This document shows positions 1 to 9,062 of a DNA stretch of 64,000 nt, piece after piece. The position numbers were made by a program, and so were the translations under genes. Position 1 is the stretch's first letter; each line of letters opens with the position of its first letter. This DNA is from Methylobacterium radiotolerans JCM 2831 (lineage in GTDB: Bacteria > Pseudomonadota > Alphaproteobacteria > Rhizobiales > Beijerinckiaceae), in the NCBI RefSeq assembly GCF_000019725.1, contig NC_010505.1, positions 248,001 to 312,000 of the forward strand. The letters run 5' to 3'. The notes under the pieces are model-generated. The model saw nothing but the letters and a program-made list of their open reading frames with translations. It made no database searches and had not been told where the DNA came from.

Positions 1-63
1 GGCGTACAGCAGCGCGAACCCCAGATAGGGTCGGCCCGGTCGCGCGGGCTGGGCGGGGTCCAT
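1..63 (-). CDS. N-terminus of a protein running off the left edge (probable membrane protein)
   Basis: An ATG on the minus strand at 63 opens a reading frame with no stop up to base 1 (21 codons, MDPAQPARPGRPYLGFALLYA). A GGAG-type ribosome binding site lies just upstream on that strand. The last residues visible (LGFALLYA) look like the start of a transmembrane helix after a short proline-rich cytoplasmic tail. It lies 142 bp downstream of the D-serine ammonia-lyase gene on the same strand, so a transporter cotranscribed with it is possible. Too little is visible to name a family. Confidence 0.4.
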   Translation of the reverse strand, partial: MDPAQPARPGRPYLGFALLYA

Positions 64-205
64 GGTCTGGCTCCGGTTCGATAAAGCGCGCGCGGAGCCG
101 AAACCCCGCGCAGGTTGCCGAGTCGGGCTCGGCCGCCCGTGCACGCGGCGCCGAGGGCCGCGCGTTCTCCGATCCTCAGCCGGCATCGATGCGCCGGCTC
201 GCGCC

Positions 206-1495
206 TCAGCCGCGGGCGAGGGCCGCCTCGAACTCCTCGGCCGGGAGGTGCGCGCCGCCCGTCGTCCAGATCACGTGGGTGGCGTCGGCGCGCGCCTCCG
301 CGGGCAGTGTGGCGGCGAAGCGCCCGGCAGCCGCGAAGCCGGCCGCCGCCGAAGGCTCCAGGCGAACGGCGGCCTCGGTCCACATCACCTTGAGCCAGTG
401 ATAGAGCGCGTCGTCGGGCACCGTGACCACGGCCGCGACGAGCTTCTCCAGCGTCCGGGCGACGAGCATCGACGCGGAGGCGCAGGCCAGCCCGTCCGCC
501 GCGGTGCGATTGTCGAGGCCGACATCGTAGACGCTGACCGAGCGGTCGAGGCCGGCGGCCAGCTGGACCAGCATGCACGGGGACGCGACCGGCTCGACGA
601 AAACCGGGTGCACCACGTCGCCGAACAGCAGCTTCAGCCCGAAGGCGACGCCGCCCGGCGCACCGCCGACGCCGCAGGGCAGGTAGACGAACAGGGGATG
701 CGCCGGCCCCACCGCGATACCGGCCTCCGCGAGCTGCCGCTGCAGGTCGAGGGCCGCGGCCGCGTAGCCGAGGAACAGATCGACCGAATCCTCGTCGTCG
801 ACGAAATGGGCGTCGGCCCGGCCGGCAAAGGCGCCGCGCGCCGCCGCGACCGCGGCGCCGTAATCGCCGCGATGCTCGACGACGCGGGCGCCGAGTTCGC
901 GCAGGCGCTGCTTCTTCCACGCCTTGGCGTCGTGGGACATGTGAACCTCCACCGCGAAGCCGAGCGCCCGGCCCATCAGGCCGACGCTGAACCCGAGGTT
1001 GCCGGTGCTGCCGACCGCGATGATGTGGCGGGCGAACAGGGCGCGGAAGTCCGGATCGGCGAAGGCCGCGTAGGTTTGCCCCTCGGCGAGCAGGCCGGCC
1101 CGTCGGGCCAGTTCCTCGGCGTAGGCCAGGACCTCGTAGACGCCGCCGCGCGCCTTGATGCAGCCGGTCACCGGCAGCGCGTGGTCGGCCTTCACGAGCA
1201 CGCGCCCGGCGGCCCCGTCCAAGATGTCCCGGGCCAGCGGTCCGTCGAGCGGGACGAGCGGCGAGTCGATCCGGCCGGCACCCTCTTCAGGGAACAGCCG
1301 GGCGAGAAGCGGTGCGAACCGGTTCCAGCGCGCCACGGCCCCGTCCACGTCGGCGCGGCCGATCGCCAGATTGGGCAGCACGGAGGCGGTGGCGGTCAGC
1401 GACGGGTTCGTCCAGACCGCGGGGCTGGCATGCCTGACGGCCTCCGGGATCCGGTCGCCCCACTGTCGGGACTGCATCTCGACGGCCGCTGCCAT
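206..1495 (-). CDS. dsdA: D-serine ammonia-lyase
   Basis: This PLP enzyme converts D-serine to pyruvate and ammonia in the cytoplasm, for detoxification or nitrogen and carbon supply. The 429-residue length is slightly below that of the E. coli enzyme. The protein follows the family closely: the cofactor lysine lies in GCIKARGG (K114), the phosphate-binding loop is GSTGNLG (162-168), and the long HMSHDAKAWKK, FLGYA and LPCGVGGAPGGVAFGLKLLFGD blocks are present. The start is the ATG at 1495, 108 bp from a divergent LysR gene, an arrangement like dsdA/dsdC in enterics, so substrate-dependent activation by that regulator is likely. The identification is firm; the substrate preference within the DsdA family is inferred. 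Confidence 0.93.
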   Translation of the reverse strand: MAAAVEMQSRQWGDRIPEAVRHASPAVWTNPSLTATASVLPNLAIGRADVDGAVARWNRFAPLLARLFPEEGAGRIDSPLVPLDGPLARDILDGAAGRVLVKADHALPVTGCIKARGGVYEVLAYAEELARRAGLLAEGQTYAAFADPDFRALFARHIIAVGSTGNLGFSVGLMGRALGFAVEVHMSHDAKAWKKQRLRELGARVVEHRGDYGAAVAAARGAFAGRADAHFVDDEDSVDLFLGYAAAALDLQRQLAEAGIAVGPAHPLFVYLPCGVGGAPGGVAFGLKLLFGDVVHPVFVEPVASPCMLVQLAAGLDRSVSVYDVGLDNRTAADGLACASASMLVARTLEKLVAAVVTVPDDALYHWLKVMWTEAAVRLEPSAAAGFAAAGRFAATLPAEARADATHVIWTTGGAHLPAEEFEAALARG

Positions 1496-1576
1496 GGCGC
1501 TTCCGATCCTGCTGGGTACGTGCGCGCCGAACCTGCGCGAAAGACCGAGGGGCGGCCAATTATATTCTCTGGTGCA

Positions 1577-1587
1577 GCCTATTAGGC
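1577..1587. promoter_or_regulatory. Short perfect inverted repeat between dsdA and the LysR gene
   Basis: GCCTA-T-TAGGC is a perfect 5-bp dyad 17 bp before the LysR start codon, in an unusually AT-rich stretch of the dsdA/LysR intergenic region. LysR proteins typically bind imperfect dyads in such divergent regions. The site is therefore a candidate autoregulatory or activation element, but it is short. Confidence 0.3.
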
Positions 1588-1603
1588 CAGCTTATGATCG
1601 CGC

Positions 1604-2560
1604 ATGCCCGTAAGGCTCGATGCGCGCCTGGTCGGCGACCTGTTCTTCTTCCGCGCCCTGGTCGAGGCGGGCGGGTTCGCCAGGGCGGGCGACCGCCTGG
1701 CGGTGACGCAGAGCGCGGTCACGCAGCGGATCCAGCGGCTGGAGCAGCGCCTCGGCTACCCGTTGCTGGAGCGGGGCGCCCGCGAGATCCGCCTGACTGC
1801 CGAGGGCCACGACCTGTTCGCCGCGGCGCGGAATGGCTTCGACGGGATGGGCGACGCCCTGCTCCGGGCGGAGCGGCGTGAGGGCCGGGAGACGCTCCGG
1901 ATCAGCTGCATACCCTCCCTGGCTTCGGAGTGGCTCGCGCCCCGATTGAAAGCCTTCAGCGACAGGCATCCCGGCATCGACGTCGCCGTCTTCGGGGAGA
2001 CCCACGACCTGGACCCGGACCGCATGGCGCAGTCCGGCATCGACGTCGCGATCCGCTACGGCCCGGCGCCGCCCCCCGGTGCGACGGTCGTCTTCGACCA
2101 TCCCGAGCCCGTCTACCCGGTCTGCGCCCCGGCCTACCGGGATGCGGCCGCGACGCCCGGCGGGGCCGTCGTCCTGCTCCACGACGCGACACCGTGGGAG
2201 GCCGCGGCGACCGTCTCGGAGGAGTGGGATCGCTGGTTGCGCGTCCACGGGGCGCCCTGGGACGGCCGGATCCAGAACCTCTACTTCAACCTCGCGCAAC
2301 TGGCGCTGCGGGCCTCGCTCGGCGGATCGGGCATCGCGCTCGGACGGTCACTGATCGTCGCGCCCTATCGCGCCGACGGGCGCCTGGTGCCCGCCTGCGG
2401 CGAGGCCGTCATGAGCGGGCTCCGGTACTTCGTTCTCGTGCGTGCCCTGCCGCCCGCGGGGCCGGCGGCAGCCTTCGTCGACTGGCTCGGCCAGAGCATG
2501 GCGGGGCCGCCGGGCTCGCCCGAACCGTTCCGCCCGGACGGCGCGCTGAACCGCGAATAG
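1604..2560 (+). CDS. LysR-family transcriptional regulator, divergent from dsdA
   Basis: A 318-residue LysR-type regulator. The N-terminal winged helix-turn-helix is clear (FFRALVEAGGFARAGDRLAVTQSAVTQRIQRLEQRLG, about residues 14-50). It is followed by the two-lobed effector-binding domain (about 95-300). The wording of the helix and the effector domain is nearest to the GcvA/DsdC type. Its position back-to-back with dsdA suggests that it activates dsdA in response to D-serine; this is inferred from context. The ATG at 1604 leaves the usual 10 or so residues before the helix-turn-helix. Confidence 0.85.
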   Translation: MPVRLDARLVGDLFFFRALVEAGGFARAGDRLAVTQSAVTQRIQRLEQRLGYPLLERGAREIRLTAEGHDLFAAARNGFDGMGDALLRAERREGRETLRISCIPSLASEWLAPRLKAFSDRHPGIDVAVFGETHDLDPDRMAQSGIDVAIRYGPAPPPGATVVFDHPEPVYPVCAPAYRDAAATPGGAVVLLHDATPWEAAATVSEEWDRWLRVHGAPWDGRIQNLYFNLAQLALRASLGGSGIALGRSLIVAPYRADGRLVPACGEAVMSGLRYFVLVRALPPAGPAAAFVDWLGQSMAGPPGSPEPFRPDGALNRE

Positions 2561-2621
2561 GGACGCGTCCGGCACGCGCGCGACGGCCTTGCCCGGCGCC
2601 CCCTCGTCCCGGACGGAAGGT

Positions 2622-3524
2622 CTATCGGTTGGCGGACAGATCCGTCGACAGCGCGGTCGCCAGGTGGGCCACGAAGGCGTTCACCTTGGGGCTGACCAGA
2701 CGTCGGGACGTGTGGAGCGCCCACAGCTCCGTCGGCGGCCCCTCGAGCCAGCCCCAACAGGCCAGCCGTCCGGCCGCCACGTCACCCCCGACCAGCGAGC
2801 GCGGCAGCAGGGCGGCGCCGGCGCCCGCCACCACCGCGTCGCGCAGCGTCGGCAGCGAGGACAGCCGCAGGACCGGCACGGGCGCGAAGGCGCGGCGTGT
2901 CCGGCCATCATGGACCTGCCACGCCTCCTCCGGACGCGGCGTCCAGCGGACCGCCGCCGGCACAGGCGTCACGTCGCTCGCGGCCGACGTATCGGGGCGC
3001 GGGAGATCCGGCGGCGCCACCAGCCAGAGCTCGTCCCGCAGGACGCAGCGCCCGACGAGCCGCTCGTCCGGCTTCGGATTGACCCGGATGATCACGTCGA
3101 AACCCTCCTCGATCGGATCGACGAACCGGTCCTCGGCGCAGATCTCCAGCTCGACTTCGGGATAGGCGCGGGCGAAGTCCGCGGCGACGCGGCCGAGCTG
3201 CGTGTCGGACAGGAGGAGCGGAGCACTCACCCGGAGGCGCCCACGGGGCCGGTCCAGGCCGCCACCCACCACCGCGCCGGCCTCCGCGATCTCGCTGAGC
3301 AGCGGCCCCGTCCGGGCATGGAGGAGCGCGCCCGCCTCGGTCAGGCGCAGGCTGCGCTCGCCCCGCTCGATCAACCGCGCCCCGAGGCTCGCCTCGAGCT
3401 CGGACACGCGGCGCGACAGCGTCGCCTTCGCCCGCCCGCTCGCCCGGGCGGCGCGGCCGAAGCCGCCGTGAGTGGCGACGAGGTTGAAGTCGGCGAGCGC
3501 CGAGAGGTCCATAAGCTGTTCCAT
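2622..3524 (-). CDS. LysR-family transcriptional regulator
   Basis: A standard LysR protein of about 300 residues with an N-terminal helix-turn-helix (LVATHGGFGRAARASGRAKATLSRRVSELEASLG) and a LysR substrate-binding domain after it. Possible ATG starts lie at 3554, 3524 and 3512. The frame from 3524 (MEQLMDLSALADF) places the helix-turn-helix at the normal distance, and 3512 would also do. It is divergent from the NmrA-like reductase gene at 3635 across about 110 bp, the classic layout for a LysR regulator and its target. It converges on the dsdA-linked LysR gene. Confidence 0.85.
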   Translation of the reverse strand: MEQLMDLSALADFNLVATHGGFGRAARASGRAKATLSRRVSELEASLGARLIERGERSLRLTEAGALLHARTGPLLSEIAEAGAVVGGGLDRPRGRLRVSAPLLLSDTQLGRVAADFARAYPEVELEICAEDRFVDPIEEGFDVIIRVNPKPDERLVGRCVLRDELWLVAPPDLPRPDTSAASDVTPVPAAVRWTPRPEEAWQVHDGRTRRAFAPVPVLRLSSLPTLRDAVVAGAGAALLPRSLVGGDVAAGRLACWGWLEGPPTELWALHTSRRLVSPKVNAFVAHLATALSTDLSANR

Positions 3525-3634
3525 ATGCGGGACACCCAGTCCCGATCCTGCCATCTATGGCTCAGAATAGGAACGGCGCATCTTCGGGACATCGGCGGCC
3601 CGCCCCGGGCCTCCGCGCTTCAAGGAGATCCGTC

Positions 3635-4513
3635 ATGACCATCCTCGTCACCGGTGCCACGGGCCGCATCGGCTCCGCCGTCGTCGATCACCTCGTGGCG
3701 GAGGGCGCCGCCGTGCGCGCCCTGACGCGCGCACCCGAGACGGCGCGTTTCCCGTCGGGCGTCGAGGCCGTCCGCGGCGATCCCGCCGACATCGACGCGA
3801 TGCGCGCGGCGCTGTCGGGTGTCGATACCCTGTTTCTCCTCGTCGCCAACGTGCCGGACGAGCTGACCCAGGCGATCACGACGCTCAGCCTCGCCCGAGA
3901 CGCGGGCGTGCGCGGCATCGTCTATCTCTCGGTCTTCAAGAGCGAGGCCTACGTCGACGCCCCGCACTTCACCGGCAAGCACGCCGTCGAGCGGATGATC
4001 GCGGCCCTCGACCTGCCCGCCACGGTGCTGCGGCCCTCTTACTTCATGCAGAATGACTTCGCCCAGAAGGAGCCGCTCCTCGGAGCGGGAATCTTCGGCG
4101 TGCCCGTCGGGCAGGCCGGCGTCTCGATGGTCGACGTGCGCGATATCGCCGAGGCGGCCGCCATCGCGCTGCTGCGCCGCGAGCGCGCGCCGGAGAGGCT
4201 GCCGGCCGAGACCTACGACGTCGTCGGGCCGGATGCCCTGACGGGCGACGCGCTGGCGGAGATCTGGACTCAGGCCCTCGGGCGCGCGGTGCGCTACGGC
4301 GGCGACGATCTCGACGGGCTGGAGCAGCGGCTCCGCGGCTTCGCGCCCGCCTGGCTCGCCTATGACCTGCGGGTGATGATGCGCCGCTACCAGGAGGACG
4401 GCGCCGTCGCGACCGAGGCCGAGGTGGAGCGCTTCGCCACCCTGCTCGGCCGCAGGCCCCGCAGCTACCGCGCCTTCGCGGCCGAGGTCGCCCGCGACTG
4501 GCGGGGCGCCTGA
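3635..4513 (+). CDS. NmrA-like NAD(P)-binding oxidoreductase
   Basis: A 292-residue atypical short-chain dehydrogenase. The start at 3635 is chosen because AAGGAG lies 8 bp upstream and the Rossmann glycine motif TGATGRIG begins at residue 6, as in the NmrA/quinone-oxidoreductase-2 family. The centre has YLSVFKS and TVLRPSYFMQN, typical of NmrA-like proteins that lack the classical YxxxK pair. Such proteins are NAD(P)H-dependent quinone or flavonoid-type reductases or redox sensors; which applies here cannot be told. The adjacent divergent LysR gene is the probable regulator. Confidence 0.8.
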   Translation: MTILVTGATGRIGSAVVDHLVAEGAAVRALTRAPETARFPSGVEAVRGDPADIDAMRAALSGVDTLFLLVANVPDELTQAITTLSLARDAGVRGIVYLSVFKSEAYVDAPHFTGKHAVERMIAALDLPATVLRPSYFMQNDFAQKEPLLGAGIFGVPVGQAGVSMVDVRDIAEAAAIALLRRERAPERLPAETYDVVGPDALTGDALAEIWTQALGRAVRYGGDDLDGLEQRLRGFAPAWLAYDLRVMMRRYQEDGAVATEAEVERFATLLGRRPRSYRAFAAEVARDWRGA

Positions 4514-4673
4514 CCGCCGAGCCGCAGGCCCGCCTCGACGAGGCCGCCGCTCCGCCGAAGCTCAGCCCCTGCTTCATCTTCGAGCTCCCGATCGCGCGCA
4601 TCTTCGGCGGTCAGCGCGTCGAGGCTTGGTCGGCGGGGAACGGGGAGCGACGCCGCGCTTCCCGGTATTCCCC

Positions 4674-7600
4674 TCATTCCGAACGCGCGACCTGCGCGCG
4701 GAACAGCGTCGCGAGGCTCCGCAACGTCCTGTTGTGCGGCTCGGCGAGCGACACCGTGTAGGCGCCCGGATCGATGTGGGGGACGGCGGCGGTGATGCGC
4801 ACCGTCCGCTCGTCGATCTGGAGGACGGGCGCCCGCCACGTCTGACCGTTGGCGGCCCGGAACACCGCCAGCGTGTCCTTGCCGAGTTTGGGCGCGGTTC
4901 CCGGAAACGCGACTTCCGCGGCCCAGAGCTGCCCCGGCGAGACCTGGGGTGCCTCGTCGGTGTCCGGGAGACTGTGGTGCAGGGTCAGACTGTGCGGCGG
5001 CCCGCCGACGAGTTGGCGCGGCTCCGGAACGAAGCGCGCTGGCGGCTCGGTGTCGGGTGCGATGAAGATCGACGCGACGTCGTCCAGGGTTCGGAGGCAG
5101 CCGTCGGCGACCTGGACGATGGCGAGCGCGTAGCGACCGAACGTCATTCCCGCGACGTCGATCTGGCCGGTGAAGCCGGACGTCGCGGCGGCGGGTTCGC
5201 CATACCACTTGGCCACGTCCGGACGCAGATCGCTCTGAAGCGCGACCCACGATGTCCCGCTGCGGCCCGTCAGCCGCAGGTAGATCGCCGTCGGCGCCGG
5301 TCCCGAGACGTGCAGCCACCCGCGCAGGAACACCGAGGCCCGCGCGACGACCGACGAGAGATCCAGGCTTCGGTTGAGGCGCTCGTCCGTGCGCAGCACG
5401 TCGAGGCTCCATCCGCACTCGCTGCGCCGGATCGGCCTCGATGTCAGGCGCCGGACTTCGTCGGGCAGATCCGGCAGCGGGCGCGCCCGTGCGCCCGCCA
5501 TCGCGGTGGACGGCGCGGCCGGAGGACGAGCGGCCTCGTCCCACTGGATCGCGCCGCTGGTCCACGAGGCGGCGTTCGTCCGCACCCCCAAGGTCTCGAG
5601 CCGGAGGTCGAACCCGTGCCGCAGGTGGCTGGGTACCCGTCCGTGGCGGACGGGCCGGGCCTCGATCAGGCGCTCGTAGAGGGCGCGTACCGATACGAGG
5701 TGGCTGCCGACGTCGGGGAAGGATTTGCGGCCGATGAGGGCCTGCATCCGGCCCAGGCGTGCGCGATCGTAGTGTAGCCCGATGAGACGCGCCCTGACGG
5801 CGCCGGCATCGTCAGGCGGCACCTTGAATCCGTCGATCCCGTCCTCGACGCGCTCGGCAAGGGCCCCGATATCGGCGACGATCGGGACGAGGCCCGCCTG
5901 CCACGCTTCGGTCAGCGCGATGACGAACGTCTCGGGCCAGGTGGAGAGGTGGAGCGAGACATCGCACCCGGCCAGCAGGCCGCCGATCGCGTGCTGCTCG
6001 TAGGCGCCGGTGACGCTCACCTGATCCGGTCCGAAGCCCGCGACCGCGTCGCGGTACGGGTCGTCGATCCGGCCGATCACCTTGAAGTGGATGGGATAGG
6101 CCTCGCAGCTGCGGATCAGGTTGATCGCCTGCTGCCCGCCCTTGTGGGCCGCGAGGTTGCCGAGGATCGCCACGGTCAGCCGATCGGCGTCGCGCTTGCG
6201 CCGGGCGACCGACCGCACCTCGGCGGCCGCGGGGCTCGGCGCCACCATCGGAATCGCGACGATCCGCTCGGCCGGAATGGCGGGATAGTAGCGCCTGAGG
6301 TATCGCGCCGTCTCCGGTGTGCTCGTGACGAACGCGTCGATCGCGTCGGTCACCAGGGTCATCATGCCGTCGCGGCGCGCCTTCGACCCGGGCGGATAGT
6401 TGTTGCCCGAGATCAGGCAGGCGTCGCACTGGTCCGCGCCGCGATTGACGACGTCGCAGAATCGGCCGGTGTGATCGAGCAGCAGCCAGCGCTCGCAGAT
6501 GAGGAAGTGATCGTGCAGGTGATAGACGGTGGGTATGCCGCAGGCCCGCGCGATGAGGGGCAGGGACAGCGGGACGTGCATCAGATGATGGATGTGGACG
6601 AGATCGACCTGATGCTCGAACAGCAATCGCTGGAAGAGCCCCTCCACGAACGGGTCCGTTGAGAGCGGCGGCGTGACGGCGCCGCAGGCGAAGCTCTCCG
6701 CGATCCCCGGACCCTCGAGCCGCAGCGCCCAGCGCCCGTCGCCGAAGACGGGGAACAGGAACAGGATCCGGTACGGCTCGCCGAGTTCAGTCAGCAGTTC
6801 CTGATAGACCTCGACCCCGCCCCCGTGCCGATGTCCCAGGCGGTTGTGGGTGAGCATCAGGACCGTGCGGGTCGCGGTCGCCGCCCGGTGCGGCCGACGC
6901 GTCTGCGTCTGCCGGTGGTCGATGACCGCGTCCAGGATGGTCGCCACGCGGTGGTCGTAGAGGTGCTCGGCGCGGGTCCGGGCCTGCGCGGCGCGGGCGC
7001 GCGCGATGCGGGTTTCCGGGTCAGTCAGGGCCGCCAGGATCGCGTCGATCGAAGCGGCCTCGTCGCCGCAGAGGGCGATCTCGGCGCCGGGCGCGTAGTA
7101 CGCGGCCGTCTCCAGCTCGGGCGAGACGACGACTTGGTAGCCCCCGGCGAGTGCGGTCTCGAACAGCCGCGGTGGCGGCGTCGAGCCGGTCGCCTGATCG
7201 GCGCGCGCCGACGAGAAGATCCGGGGCAGGGTCAGCACGACGCGACTGCGGTTCGCCAGAAGGGCGAAGTCCCGGTTGCCGCAGCGCCAGTCCGTGACGA
7301 GCGCCTCGTCCTCCAGTTCGGGCGGCCCGATATGCTCGTTCCACGGCAGCGCCAGCTTGAACTTCACGTCCCGCGGCAGCTTCGCCGACAGCGCGTTCAG
7401 GGTCGCGACCCGGTTCGGCCACGCCGTTCCGATGAAGAGCAGATCGTAGCGGTAGCGCGCGTCGTCCTCGATCACCGCGAGATCGTGGAAGAGCGACGAG
7501 GCGCCCAGCGCGAGGTGGTTGGCCCGACCTCCATAGGCCGCGACCGTGGCCCGGTCGTTCGTGAAGACCAGATCGAAGGCCGCCGACCCGCGCACGTTCG

Positions 7601-7877
7601 CCTCGCGCTCGTACGGATCCTCCGTGGTCCAGAGCACGCTGGTGCGGGCGAGCCCCGCGAGCCGCCCGACGAGGGGCGCGTGCGCGCGGGCGCCGCCGAA
7701 CGCGATCAGCGTGTCGAGGCCCTGCTCGACGAAGGTGACCAGGGCATCGCCATGCCCGCCGACCTGGACCCGGCCGACCGCCGGATGGCGCCGCAGCGCG
7801 TCCGCGATGGCGAGCACGAGGTAGCGGTTGTGCGTCTGCGGCTCGGTGTCCAGCAACAGGATCGACAGGTCGGACAT
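4674..7877 (-). CDS. Very large two-domain glycosyltransferase with C-terminal beta-rich region
   Basis: A 1067-residue cytoplasmic protein with three parts. Residues 1 to about 330 resemble CgeB/YkvP-type glycosyltransferases (NDRATVAAYGG, FIGTAWPNR, FETALAGGYQVVVSPE). Residues about 340-700 are a GT-B family 4 transferase that opens with GHRHGGGVEVYQELL and carries the donor-site block TWPETFVIALTEAWQAGLVPIVADIG near 645-665. Residues about 780-1067 have alternating beta-strand patterns and no motif I recognise; they resemble a carbohydrate-binding or Wzt-C-like region. The gene is followed in the transcript direction by no close neighbour and is preceded by the CgeB-like gene 31 bp upstream on the same strand, so the two probably form one unit. 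A role in decorating a surface polysaccharide or flagellin is inferred. Confidence 0.82.
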   Translation of the reverse strand: MSDLSILLLDTEPQTHNRYLVLAIADALRRHPAVGRVQVGGHGDALVTFVEQGLDTLIAFGGARAHAPLVGRLAGLARTSVLWTTEDPYEREANVRGSAAFDLVFTNDRATVAAYGGRANHLALGASSLFHDLAVIEDDARYRYDLLFIGTAWPNRVATLNALSAKLPRDVKFKLALPWNEHIGPPELEDEALVTDWRCGNRDFALLANRSRVVLTLPRIFSSARADQATGSTPPPRLFETALAGGYQVVVSPELETAAYYAPGAEIALCGDEAASIDAILAALTDPETRIARARAAQARTRAEHLYDHRVATILDAVIDHRQTQTRRPHRAATATRTVLMLTHNRLGHRHGGGVEVYQELLTELGEPYRILFLFPVFGDGRWALRLEGPGIAESFACGAVTPPLSTDPFVEGLFQRLLFEHQVDLVHIHHLMHVPLSLPLIARACGIPTVYHLHDHFLICERWLLLDHTGRFCDVVNRGADQCDACLISGNNYPPGSKARRDGMMTLVTDAIDAFVTSTPETARYLRRYYPAIPAERIVAIPMVAPSPAAAEVRSVARRKRDADRLTVAILGNLAAHKGGQQAINLIRSCEAYPIHFKVIGRIDDPYRDAVAGFGPDQVSVTGAYEQHAIGGLLAGCDVSLHLSTWPETFVIALTEAWQAGLVPIVADIGALAERVEDGIDGFKVPPDDAGAVRARLIGLHYDRARLGRMQALIGRKSFPDVGSHLVSVRALYERLIEARPVRHGRVPSHLRHGFDLRLETLGVRTNAASWTSGAIQWDEAARPPAAPSTAMAGARARPLPDLPDEVRRLTSRPIRRSECGWSLDVLRTDERLNRSLDLSSVVARASVFLRGWLHVSGPAPTAIYLRLTGRSGTSWVALQSDLRPDVAKWYGEPAAATSGFTGQIDVAGMTFGRYALAIVQVADGCLRTLDDVASIFIAPDTEPPARFVPEPRQLVGGPPHSLTLHHSLPDTDEAPQVSPGQLWAAEVAFPGTAPKLGKDTLAVFRAANGQTWRAPVLQIDERTVRITAAVPHIDPGAYTVSLAEPHNRTLRSLATLFRAQVARSE

Positions 7878-7908
7878 GGTCGGTCGGGTCTGCTCTGTGG
7901 CGACGTGA

Positions 7909-8904
7909 TCAGGCCATGACCGTCAGGCGGCTGAGATCGAGCAGGCGGGCCGCCCGGTGCCGGTAGGTGTGGTCGCGCAGCGCCCGCGCCTGCGCCCGGC
8001 GCGCGATCGCCTCGATGGCGGCGGGCTCGTCGAGCGACCGCTCGATGGCGCGCGCGATGTCGGCCGCGCCGTCCACCAGCAGGATTTCCGTATCCGGCTC
8101 GAAATGCTCGCAGACTTCCAGGCCCGTGACGAAGAAGGCCTGCGCCGAGCCCGACAGGGCGACCTCGAAGGTCCGCGGCCCCGGCGTCGCCTGCGGGAGC
8201 GACAGCCGGCGATTGGCCACGTCGAGGTCGCGGCCGATATTGAGCGTCAGCCGGGCCGCCGCGGCGTAGTCGGCCATCTGCGCCGGCGTGAGGCGGCGGT
8301 TCACCGCGCACCGGAGCGTGTCCGGCCACCCGGCGCCCAGGATCTCCACGACGTGGCGGCACAGGAGATCGTCGATCCGACGCATCAGGGCGATACGGTT
8401 CGGGTAGGCGACGCCGCAGAAGAACAGGACGGTCTCCCGCTCCGCGACCGGGACGATCGGTCGGAAGTGCCGGTTGGGCGCGGCCGCCAGGGGCAGGTGA
8501 TGGACGTCCGGGTGACGGTAATGCTGCGCCGCCCAGGAATCGTTGCTCACGACGATGTCGGCGTAGAGTTCCGCCTTGAAGGCGTAGTCGAACTCGTACG
8601 GGTCATCGGTCAGCCAGAAGATCAGCACGCCACCGACGGCGTCCACCGCCCGGCGAAGCGCGCGCAGATCCGCCAGGTCAGGCACGAGGCTTCCGACCGC
8701 GACCACGACATCCGGGCGAGACGCGCGGATTGCCGCGTCCGCGAGTTCCAGAGGCGTCTGCGCGACCCGCTCAGCACCGAGAAGTTCGGCAAAGCCCTCG
8801 GCGAGATCGCTCCGGATCCCGGGATTTCGATTGAGCGCATCGGGGAAGGTGCTCGTGACCAGCACGTGCGGCCCGGCCAACGAGATCGCGCTAACGAAAT
8901 TCAT
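7909..8904 (-). CDS. CgeB-like glycosyltransferase
   Basis: A 331-residue protein matching the N-terminal half of its neighbour at 4674-7877: a GT-B-like fold with FWLTDDPYEFDY, FFCGVAYPNRIALMRRI and a C-terminal PGPRTFEVALSGSAQAFFVTGLE block typical of the CgeB/DUF3880 transferases. The ATG at 8904 is preferred over upstream codons because the protein alignment begins there (MNFVSAISLAGPHVLVTSTFPD) and the upstream sequence is intergenic, low in GC and full of inverted repeats. Probably cotranscribed with the larger transferase gene 31 bp downstream. Sugar donor and acceptor are unknown. Confidence 0.82.
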   Translation of the reverse strand: MNFVSAISLAGPHVLVTSTFPDALNRNPGIRSDLAEGFAELLGAERVAQTPLELADAAIRASRPDVVVAVGSLVPDLADLRALRRAVDAVGGVLIFWLTDDPYEFDYAFKAELYADIVVSNDSWAAQHYRHPDVHHLPLAAAPNRHFRPIVPVAERETVLFFCGVAYPNRIALMRRIDDLLCRHVVEILGAGWPDTLRCAVNRRLTPAQMADYAAAARLTLNIGRDLDVANRRLSLPQATPGPRTFEVALSGSAQAFFVTGLEVCEHFEPDTEILLVDGAADIARAIERSLDEPAAIEAIARRAQARALRDHTYRHRAARLLDLSRLTVMA

Positions 8905-8950
8905 CCCTATTGACCTCGGCGAGACAGGCCAGTTTTGTTTGCAGGTTAAC

Positions 8951-9051
8951 GCCAATTGTAAGTAGACACGCAACTGTCGCGTGTCCATTTCGGACATTAT
9001 TTTCCCCCAACCTCCTGTCGCGCGGGAAATTTTGGGCAGTCTACTGTTGGC
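8951..9051. promoter_or_regulatory. Divergent control region with nested inverted repeats
   Basis: The 158 bp between the two divergent glycan operons is clearly richer in A and T than its surroundings. It contains three dyads. GACACGC (8965-8971) pairs with GCGTGTC (8979-8985). TGTCC (8982-8986) pairs with GGACA (8992-8996), and shares four bases with the first dyad so only one can form. The outer pair is GCCAA..AGTAGA (8951-8955, 8961-8966) with TCTACT.TTGGC (9040-9045, 9047-9051). This is suited to a shared operator or to alternative hairpins in a leader. Confidence 0.4.
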
Positions 9052-9062
9052 AATTAGGAAGT

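Noticed and set aside
62..1585. A 507-codon plus-strand open frame opposite dsdA
   Set aside because: Mirrors the codons of dsdA, and dsdA is certain from its active-site motifs.
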